Below are positions 25,446 to 33,759 of a stretch of DNA of 64,000 nt, one piece after another. The notes beneath the pieces are model-generated. The model saw only the letters and a list, made by a program, of their open reading frames with translations. It made no database searches and had not been told where the DNA came from. The stretch is from Panonychus citri (Eukaryota > Arthropoda > Arachnida > Trombidiformes > Tetranychidae): assembly GCF_014898815.1 (NCBI RefSeq), contig NW_026515549.1, forward strand, positions 620,001-684,000, given 5' to 3'. The position numbers and the translations under genes are program-made. Numbering within the stretch: position 1 is the stretch's first letter; each line of letters starts with the position of its first letter.

Positions 25446-26368
25446 ATGGATTCCCTAAAAAATTTGAAAATCAAGCTTCGACCATCAATGGTTTTTTCAT
25501 ATTGGTTGGTGAAACCTCGATTTAGAAATTTGATTGCTAATCTAAGTTTATTTCTTTAAAGGTTGAAGGGGGATAGTCTTCTATTTGCTCTCATTGCAGT
25601 GCCTTCTCTTGTTGAAATTGTTGGTGATGGTGTGAAGATAAATCTCTATCGAGCTTCCGTTCCTCGATTCTACGAGAATCTACAGAGCCGGAGTTATATT
25701 ATTCAACCCATTCAACGAGTGCCAATGGCTGAATTGGAAGTTTCTTTTAATCGCCCGGACAGTGATGATGATGAAGATCGAGATATCACCGATCGTCAAA
25801 CGTGCGATCTTCTGGCAGATTCATTTGGCTACCCCATTGAGAGTTTTAAATATAAAGGAAGGGCAGTTTTTAGTCATAAAACATTGATAACGTTAACCGT
25901 AACCCGAGATGTTATGAAAGATTTGTTAAAATCAAGTAAGTGACAATTATTTTTCTTTCGGTTTTATTTAAGAATGATATTATTAAACTTCTCTAAATAG
26001 AGATGAAAGGAAGTCTCAACGCTGCGGATCGGTTAGAGTCTGTTATCTTTGTGGTGGTCCAGGTCACATCAAATATTGTCCAAGGGGACATAATAACAAC
26101 CGTTGTATGACTTGTGGTTTATTACACGAAAGAGGTCCACCTGGTTGTCCACATTTAATGAAGCAAATAATACGGAAGTTGGCAAATACTGATTATACTT
26201 TTAACGAGGTGTATGTCGATTTGCAAACATATTAGTTAATCTTTCAATGAAAAAAGGTGATTAATTTTTAAATTGATAACACAAGATTCGATCTATATTT
26301 GAGATAATAATAATAAAATTGTTTTCCATTCTTAGGTCCTTGAAGCGCAAATTGACAAAGTTTGGTAA
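25446..26368 (+). CDS. Unrecognised zinc-knuckle protein, four predicted exons
   Basis: I do not recognise this protein. A consistent model uses exons 25446-25504, 25562-25935, 26003-26208 and 26336-26368, all GT-AG, giving 223 aa. Exon 2 is a well-defined frame (ALIAVPSLVEIVGDGVKINL, a basic RASVPRFYENLQSRSY stretch, then an acidic run PDSDDDEDRDITDR). Exon 3 has one classic CCHC knuckle (CYLCGGPGHIKYC) and a second variant cluster (CMTCGLLHERGPPGCPH). The last exon adds only ten codons (ending QIDKVW). An AATAAA follows at 26394. CCHC knuckles bind single-stranded RNA or DNA and occur in retroelement Gag as well as cellular RNA-binding proteins. The introns argue for a cellular or domesticated gene. 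Exon 1 (MDSLKNLKIKL...) and its GTTGGT donor are the weakest part; 25563 onward is firmer. Confidence 0.5.
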
Positions 26369-26393
26369 TTAACGAATCATAAATCGATGTTCG

Positions 26394-26399
26394 AATAAA
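26394..26399 (+). terminator. Poly(A) signal AATAAA for the zinc-knuckle gene
   Basis: AATAAA lies 26 bases after the predicted stop codon of the zinc-knuckle gene, a plausible distance. It supports the proposed final exon. Confidence 0.5.
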
Positions 26400-26757
26400 T
26401 ATACTAGGAGATGCACTTGTGTTGTAAAATTATTCCTGTTGATTCGAATCGCCACTCGACAAAAATCGTCAATTCTGATATAAAAATCTCTTGTTTGAAA
26501 GAGAGGAAGGATTGTCCGCATCACCTTCAAGGATAACTAAGATTTCATCTTTAATAACATAGATAATAACTTTGTCATTGTAATAAATCATATCCGTATT
26601 CTTATTAGTGTATTAGATAATATGTACTAAAAAATAAACCAACTTATCCTAACAGAACAAGAAATTACCCTAACGGCCTGTATCCATTTTCCCAATGTGT
26701 GATAACTTTCACGATGAACCACTAAACATATTCCCAGTAGATACATCGAATTAAGAT

Positions 26758-27425
26758 TTAGATTTCGGACACTCCTTTGCGTTGATTGAGTTCTATCAAT
26801 GATTTCAATTGCTTGGGCATGACATTATCTACAGGGGTAATTAAATTATCACTTTGATGATTCATGAAGAGTCTTACTGCAGGTATTGCTGGTGTCCTTT
26901 GCCGCCTCCTATAGATTCTTGGCGATGAACCGTTAAACGATGCCATTGAACTTGTTTGTGATGTACTCATTGGTGATTCATCCGGATCATTTATGGGATC
27001 ATCATTCCCTGAGTCACTTTACTCAATAATAAAAACAGGTTCGTCTGAATTGAGTTCAACATCAATTGATTCATCTGGAACAGGTTCATAAATTGTAATC
27101 AATGCAGGTGAAGGATCATAAAGTGGCGGTGTGTATCTTTGTGCTGATTCTTGCTATGGTGGAGGTGCTGATGGAAAAGGAAATGAAACTTTGATAAACT
27201 GTTGAATTCCTGATGGTCTTGGAGTTGGGTTGTCCAGATCTTAGGTTGTGACTGCTGTAGTTGGTCACTTAGATTATCTTCTGGAAGGACAAAGTTTTCA
27301 AAGATTGTTCCTAAGGATTGTGTGATAGATTCACAATTTAGCACTTGTCAATCGGCCGAAATATCTGAGATGAGCGATTGCCTGAACAAGTATTGCAAGT
27401 TGATATTGGGAAAGAGTAATTTTAT
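26758..27425 (-). pseudogene. Broken proline-rich reading frame with acidic segment
   Basis: Read on the minus strand, one coherent low-stop frame runs from about 27425 to the stop at 26758 but is interrupted. There is one stop near 27345, a frame change near 27220, a TAG near 27155 and a TAA near 27027. The pieces read as sensible protein: SITQSLGTIFENFVLPEDNL, then a proline-rich part (SFPFPSAPPP), then SAQRYTPPLYDPSPALITIY, then an acidic DEPVFIIE segment, then a basic RIYRRRQRTPAIPAVRLF and KQLKSLIELNQRKG. I do not recognise the family. It could be a decayed cellular gene or part of a mobile element. No splice pattern I found removes the TAA. Confidence 0.4.
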
Positions 27426-27518
27426 TCATGATGGTGATGAACTTGTTATTATAAAATTAAGATTGTATAATATTTTCTTTAAAGTTGAAACATGCACTAA
27501 CTTGATTCCTTGATAATT

Positions 27519-27789
27519 TCAAGGTCATCTGAAGGTGGCTCAGTTATACTCCACATTTTTCAACGCTGCCAAATGAGTTTAGAGATCGTTGTTGGCACAA
27601 ATCTTGAGATATTACAGTTTAATTCAATAACTGTTGAAATCTTCTATTCAATTAATTTATCTTAACGTGCAAAGCAAAGCTCACACAAACCTCAAAACTT
27701 GTCAACAGTATAACTGAATATTCTTTTTTGTTGAATCACCTTGATGACCTTGAAAAGCGTTAATTTACCAGTGTCCTGAATGACCTTGA
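27519..27789. promoter_or_regulatory. Three further TCAAGGTCA words
   Basis: TCAAGGTCA is present at 27519-27527 (+), and its complement TGACCTTGA at 27745-27753 and 27781-27789. With the copy at 25304 these make four perfect 9-mers in about 2.5 kb. The rest of the window showed none that I noticed. They lie upstream of the broken minus-strand frame. They may be nuclear-receptor sites or just parts of a diverged repeat. Confidence 0.3.
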
Positions 27790-27943
27790 TCTTTTGATAT
27801 GACAATTAAGTATCGCTCAAACTCATACCACGCAAGTCTCGAGTCTCTTTGACTCTTGGTTGCTGAGAAAATCTCAAAAAACATCGGCGAAAAAAGCTGA
27901 ATAGCCCTGCAGAAATGATCAATAACTGGTTATGTCGTGGTTA

Positions 27944-28133
27944 CAGTAAACTCTCGGTTAATGCATAAAATTGTGGGTTTAATTGCAGTTAATTTACAAT
28001 AGATGGCGTCAGTTTTTTTCTGCCTTTGGCTGTGCATTTTCGTCTATTCTAACGCCACCTAGTGGGAATTAGCTGCGATTTAACCCACAACTTTATGCGT
28101 TTATCGAGTTATGCATTAACCGAGAGTTTACTG
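27944..28133. mobile_element. pogo/Tigger-type foldback MITE with TA target duplication
   Basis: A 190-base element begins CAGTAAACTCTCGGTTAATG and ends with its exact complement; the terminal match is 23 bases and perfect. TA dinucleotides flank it on both sides (27942-27943 and 28134-28135). The inverted arms extend imperfectly inward to about 28012 and 28049, with an extra CTCGATAAACGCATAA-like insertion in the right arm and a spacer of about 36 bases. CAGT-starting ends containing CTCG and a TA duplication are typical of pogo/Tigger elements of the Tc1/mariner superfamily. It has no coding capacity, so it would need a transposase from elsewhere. Confidence 0.88.
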
Positions 28134-30515
28134 TATATGTGAATATCTTTCAATCACCATAATCGAAATTATTTTCCCTACAAATATCTTATTCCACAAG
28201 CACAAGATCACCCGGAAGAGGTTGAGCTATTTTAAGGTGCAAAGGTATTCTAAATGGATATGGAAGTAAATCTCTACAACGAAGCTTCCGCTCTATTCAT
28301 TCGGGTGTGTTTGCTTGTCGGAATGTTGATTTCATCAGGTGCTTAAGTAATAGATTCTGGTGGCGTGATAGTACAATGGAAGTGACAGTTTTGATCACTA
28401 GAGCACAAAGGTTTGTTGTTTATCATAAGCACTACCAAATTGACAACAGACCAATTATGCAAATGGAGAAAATCATTATTAAAGCGGATTCCACGAAGGA
28501 TGGGAAAGAAGAATCATCTTCAAAACGGATAGAACTGTTATCAACATAATTAGATGGTTAATAACCATAGATCAAGAAATTTGAATTAGTTGATTTCATT
28601 GATATTGAACAATGTCCCAAATGCTCGCTCTTTTACATCGAATAACATCAATGTAACATCAATGCAGTGTTGTGATGCTACCTAACATATGCTCATACTG
28701 TGAAAGGTTCTTGATGATATTGTAACATAAATTGTCAGTGAGAAATGTGATAATTCATCCAAATGCTAAATGCGTGAAAGTTGAGTGGAGTATTTAATTT
28801 CATCATGTAGCAAAAAATTATCTTTGGCCAACTCTCAGAAGCGCAGTTAATCATGTTCAAGAACAAATCACAATACCTAAAATGATTCTTGTAATCATTA
28901 AATATTTTATCTTGAACTTTTATAATACTAAATCACAACTCAGTCGAATCTCGTCACATTATCCCAACATTTGCTATCGCTTAACATCTATTAATGAACC
29001 ACTATTGAACAAATGAAACAAATAGTCTAATGTCTAAACTACGCTAAGCTATAATCGCGGTTCTAATTGAATAGATGTAAACGTTAATACAAACATTAGA
29101 ATCTTAACTCCACCTTTACTCTCTACAATTTTAACACAAAATCAGATGAGACAAGTCGAGATCATGTAGACATTACATCTATCAATCAATTATTATAACT
29201 ATCGTAACATCAAAACAAGAATAACAACAACTTAATCATTTAACTCTACAGTTCAGTCGAATTTAAGTTCATCAATCTAGAATCTTAACTCAAATACACT
29301 AAAATGTGTGAATTAATGAAGATGAATTGATGATTAATTAATGCTAAAGAACAAATACTACTATTGATAAGAAAGGAAACTTCATAGATATTCTCTCTCA
29401 GACTCGGTCATTACAATAATTAGAGTATTGAATCCTCTGACACAGAGAAAGTTCGAACACAAAGTTGTTATGAAATGGTTTGGTGGTTGATTTTTGTCGC
29501 ATTATTTTGACATGTTGGTTTTAGTTGGAAAAAACACAATTAAATCTAATCAAAACTGTTAATCAAATTAACTCTTCTTCTTGTATTAAGAAGGAAACAC
29601 TTAGATTTTAAAAGAATGAAAATAAAATACACTAAGAGATGTTATCTCTTCGATTGTCATCAACTAAAGACAAGGTTTATTAGTTTGGGTTCTGTTTAAA
29701 TACTGTTGATTGGTCGTTACAAAGATTTGAATCAAATGACCCAATTGGTCAATATTTGGGTTTGGTTATTTTTGGCGGTTGAAAGTGTTGTGTGTACGTG
29801 AGAAAGATGAAAGGAGGTGAAGAGAGAGAAGATAAGATGAGAGAGAGTAACGTGAGTGACAGTCTGGGGCACAAAAGAAAGGATTAAAGAAAATGGTAAA
29901 ACTTAGTTTACCCTTTATCTGTCAACTAATGGACAGGGATGGTCATTAGTTGGTTGATCATCTCAATAATTATTGGTAATTATGATAATAATAATAATAT
30001 AAAATAATGGTTAGGTTAGAAAGAAAGAGATGAAAGTAATTAAGAAAAAATGATTAACTTAATTGTTGGGAATCAACCAAATGTTAAGGGTCATATCTCA
30101 GAGACTAATCAACTTAAATTAATGATTAGTATATTGGTCGATTCTATGTTTAATCGTCTTTCTAACGATATCCTGTTCATGTCTTAATTGTAATGATTTC
30201 ATCAAAATTATCATGTGTGCGAAAAGTTTACTTGAAGCTAAATTATAATGAAAATTTAAGGTTTTTGGTTAATTGCTCGAGAACCAAATGATCAATCAAT
30301 TATCATAATATACGAATCGATTGCAATTGATGAGCTCTACAAGGTGATAGCATTAGAATGAGTGAAAAGCTAATAGGCGCGAAAAGATGGGGACAAACTA
30401 ATGAGTTCCCATGTTAAGTGAATGGGAGAAAATCGAAAAGTTGAAATTGTTCATATAAATATAATCAACGAATAAATTGGTAATAATTAAGCTTAAATAA
30501 GCGCAAATTAAGCTA
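28134..30515. other. Unassigned DNA between MITE and retroelement relic
   Basis: No convincing gene. A plus-strand frame at 28307-28549 (80 codons, MFACRNVDFIRCLSNRFWWR...) has a fairly balanced composition but no recognisable motif. The short phrase before it near 28265-28300 (AAATCTCTAC..CGAAGCTTCCG) resembles a part of exon 2 of the zinc-knuckle gene (AAATCTCTATCGAGCTTCCG), so it may be a decayed relative. A GAGAGA-type purine stretch lies around 29820-29850. Confidence 0.35.
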
Positions 30516-30519
30516 TTAT

Positions 30520-30665
30520 AACCAACATGACAGTTGATACTTATTTTAGCCCTTGAGAGAAAGTCATTGCCAATAATAAACTTATTTGCTTTGAGGTTCT
30601 TCCATGATTGAGACGCCGTTAACGATCAACAATGCTGACTGACCATCGTTGAATTATAGGTTTGC
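30520..30665 (-). pseudogene. Possible retropepsin (retrotransposon protease) remnant
   Basis: On the minus strand, IIGNDFLSRAKISINCH resembles the end of LTR-retrotransposon aspartic proteases, where an I-[IL]-G-x-DFL motif precedes a hydrophobic strand. Just upstream, in another frame, ALLIVNGVSIM resembles the preceding flap region. The D-[TS]-G active site is not visible and the frames are disrupted. Its orientation and order match the gag-like remnant 1.6 kb upstream on the same strand. This is a weak call. Confidence 0.3.
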
Positions 30666-31036
30666 GGCAAATTGGACAAAGATTTTGATTGTATTTTCAT
30701 TGACATCGAATTAAGGACCTGTGTAAGATTTTAAAAGATGAATTGCTACTGCTATTTTCCTCTAGGGTAATGGAAACTGGTTCTGAAAGGTGAACTTGTG
30801 AGGTTTTATTGTAGTGAATTGGTAACGTTTTTCGACAAAATTCTTCTGTATGATATTGTCACGTTTGTTTTTCTGACGGTTTTTATATGGCAAATTAAAG
30901 TTTAATGTAAGTGATTTTATGTAATGTTTAAAAGAACATACAAGTTAAGAATTGATTTATAATTAAGGGTGAACAACTAAGAGATTAAGATATAATAAAA
31001 GAGAAGAAAATATAAGAATACGGATTAATACAAGGA

Positions 31037-31116
31037 AATTGATGAAAATCAATTGAACACAAATTAGAAAGAAAAGAATTGATGAAAATCAATTGAACAC
31101 AAATTAAAAAGAAAAG
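31037..31116. repeat. Two-copy 40-base tandem repeat
   Basis: A 40-base unit starting AATTGATGAAAATCAATTGA occurs twice in tandem with a single difference (G versus A near the end). Each unit contains a near-palindrome (TTGATGAAAATCAA). Confidence 0.95.
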
Positions 31117-31605
31117 AAGATTAATTAATTAACAAGGTGAACTTGAGTAGTCAAATGAAAATTTAACTCTGAAGATTCTGATTGATTTACTTTTGATTTT
31201 ATACTGATGTCGAATTTCCTTCACCTATTCGATTAAATTAATTGAACTTTTCACTAATTTATTTATATAATTATCCTGCGAATCTTAATCAATTGATTAT
31301 TAGCAAATTGGTTAATTGATTTGATTTCCTGTAATTTACTGAATTAACTATTACTGATTTCCGATAATTAATAATCTAACTTTAATTTTTATTGTTTCCT
31401 GAATCAATTATCTGGCTAATAATCTTAATTAATTGTTGTTTGATCACCTTATTGATTAACTGATCTTTTACAGAAAAAAGGATAAAATTGAATAAATTAA
31501 AAGGAAAGATATATTGGAAAGAGATTAGTCAGGCTACCTGGCTAATTACTATATTGACCTTTGAGATAAATGAATTAAACATCGTTAATTTGAATTGAGC
31601 AAGTT

Positions 31606-31800
31606 CTAGTGGTGATATGATTCTGATGATGAGATTCTAGTGTTGAGATTCTGATGATGAAATTCTATTGAACTTGACGGTTGGAGGTTAATAATTGAGA
31701 TTAAGTTTATGGCAATTGAATTATAATAGCTGGGATCTAATAATTGAATTTTGGCGGCTAAGGTTGATTGTTAAATTTCGGCGGCTAAGGTCGATGATTG
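31606..31800. repeat. Short degenerate tandem repeats
   Basis: Around 31620-31670 the phrase GATTCTGATGATGA/GATTCTAGTG repeats three or four times. Around 31738-31806 a unit of about 33 bases containing TTTTGGCGGCTAAGGTTGAT repeats twice, followed by a decayed third copy. The two arrays differ in unit. Confidence 0.75.
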
Positions 31801-31856
31801 AATTTGGTGACTATGACCTCATTTAATAATCAAATGGATTAACTGAAGGAAGAAGA

Positions 31857-32030
31857 AAGAGAGAGAGAGAAAAAAGACAGAGAAAGAAGAAAGAGAAAGT
31901 AGAAAGGAAAAACGAAAGGAGAGAAGGAATGTAGAGAGAGAGAGAAGAAAAGGAAATGAGAAAGAGCGAGAGAGGGAAAGGAATTTGGGTGAGAAAGAGA
32001 GAAAAAAAGAAAGAGAGAAAGAGAGAGATG
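31857..32030. repeat. Purine-rich (GA/GAAA) simple-sequence tract
   Basis: About 170 bases are almost entirely A and G on the plus strand, in GAGAGA, GAAAGA and GGAAAG runs. The matching minus-strand frame rich in Phe, Leu and Ser is a by-product and not a gene. Confidence 0.9.
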
Positions 32031-32214
32031 AAAATTATCAACATCACAATATTGTTATCTACAATAATATTTGAAAGTTTAGGTTTAAGCTCTGAAAGAT
32101 AATTGTAATTTGTTTGTTAAGTGATTAATTGTTTTTGGTAACTTGTGGACTGTTTCTAATATGCTTGAATTGTTGATAGGGTTAGAATGATTGTAATTCG
32201 AGGTTTGGTAAAAA

Positions 32215-32615
32215 TTAAACTGGCTACTGGCCCTTTTGGCTACAATACTATTAAGTATATAACGACTAATTTTCTTAAGTTTTTTGTGACAATTCCATAT
32301 TGCATTTGGAAAAGAAGTTTGTCTCTAATCACCCCTACTATCATAGACTCTGGCATCTTATCATCTACTTTTTGACAAAAATCTAACAGTTCGCAATTGA
32401 TGAAAATTGACCTAGTTGTTGACTTAAACTACTTAAGCGAGTGGAAAGTTTAATTTTGTAATCATTTGGATATAAATTTTGAACAAGTTTAGTTTTAAGT
32501 TAATCAACAGGTTCTTCTGAGAGAGCATTAGGTTCTGAAAAGAACTACTACCATCTTTTGGCATTTTGAGTTAAATAAAAGGATAGTAATCTAAACATAT
32601 TGTTTTCTGGCCATT
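32215..32615 (-). pseudogene. Degraded LTR-retrotransposon gag-like remnant
   Basis: In one minus-strand frame starting near 32613 the sequence reads W-P-E-N-N then MFRLLSFYLTQNAKRW. This matches the capsid-region pattern of Ty3/gypsy-type Gag (W, spacer, R-x-x-L-x-x-x-L-x-x-x-A-x-x-W). It continues with LKTKLVQNLYPNDYKIKLST and LSSLSQQLGQFSSI, resembling the helical part that follows. At least ten in-frame stops break the frame. With the possible protease fragment at 30520-30665 on the same strand it suggests one old element, largely decayed and without a recognisable reverse transcriptase here. Confidence 0.4.
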
Positions 32616-32804
32616 TTAAAAGTTAAGCATTAAATTCAAAGTTATTTATCTATTCAACAATATCTTTATCCTCACTTTCACTACTAAAAGCATATATTGT
32701 TATTCTGACGATTGGAAAGTTATTGTGATAATTATCAGAACTTACAAAAGTATTGTTACATTTTGGAGCCCACGATGATGTGGATTATAGCATTAGATAG
32801 ATTG

Positions 32805-33508
32805 GATTATTTCTAATGACATTATCATTCATAGCACCCCACAAGAAAACATAACACGGATTCAGATCCGGGCTATAATGGGGCAAGCTATTTCTCCCTC
32901 GTCAGTCTCGAGCCTTAGTCCAATAAGGTTTCCAAATCGTAAACGAACGATTTCTTTGATCTTTTTTCTCTGTGTGCGATTGATCCATCCTGCTGCCAGG
33001 TAAAAGTATTAAACCAGTTGTATTTTTCCAGCACAGGAAATACTTGTGTCGTTAACATTGAGCTAAAGTTCTAAGCACGGACTATACCATCAATAAAAAA
33101 GGTCCTACCACTATCACTTATCCCCATCCAGACAGTAACATAAGGTGAATGTAGAAGCTTTTGCCGATATTGATATGGGTTTTCTGTGCTCCAAATTCTA
33201 CAGTTTTGTTTGTTCACCATCCCGTGAAGATAAACATGACTTCCGGCCGTAAACAATATTCTCTTGGTGGCAAGTGTTTCTAATTCAATTCTTCCGATTA
33301 TTTTAGATGCAAATAGTAGTCTTTTTTCAATATCATGCTCATCAAGCTGTTGAAAAAATTGAATCTTGTAAGCTTTGAATAGAAGCATATGGTTTAAAAT
33401 TCTCCAAACAAACACTGTGTTTATCATCACACTTTCCTTAATACAATTTAAATAGGTTTGATAAAAATAGATTTGAACAATTAAAAAAATGTGGGAAAAA
33501 ACTGCCAA
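32805..33508 (-). pseudogene. Tc1/mariner-superfamily transposase, broken
   Basis: A 145-codon frame (33508-33071) holds LLFKAYKIQFFQQLDEHDIE and GMVNKQNCRIWSTENP, then SPYVTVWMGISDSGRTFF. These match the linker and DDE catalytic region of arthropod Tc1/mariner-type transposases. The region where the first catalytic Asp is expected (usually F-S-D-E-A-H-F) reads FTAGSHV, so that residue appears lost. Downstream in another frame come the second motif (TFTWQQDGSIAH) and, after two stops, the third (YSPDLNPCYVFLWGAMND). Frame changes and stops show that it is inactive. No terminal repeats were identified with confidence. It abuts the gag-like remnant and may have inserted beside it. Confidence 0.85.
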
Positions 33509-33759
33509 AATTTATTTATGAATTGATGACTCATACAAGAAACGGGGGTACGCCACATCGATTGCAGTGCCCTCTAAGTTTGACCTTAGGGTAGCCAAAA
33601 AGCCAAAGTTCAAAAGCGCTTGGAATTTAAGTAAACAGTTAAAGTGTATTTTTAAATACACTGTATCAAGGTTCAAAGTGAATTTTGGTTGTGTGAACAA
33701 AGAGATACATTTGGAATCAGATAAATTAGATTATATGAGGAAGTTAAATTAACTTGACA

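Noticed and set aside
33643..33662. AGTGTATTT/AAATACACT inverted pair as a mariner terminal repeat
   Set aside because: The two arms are adjacent, with no matching copy on the other side of the transposase relic, so it is just a small hairpin.
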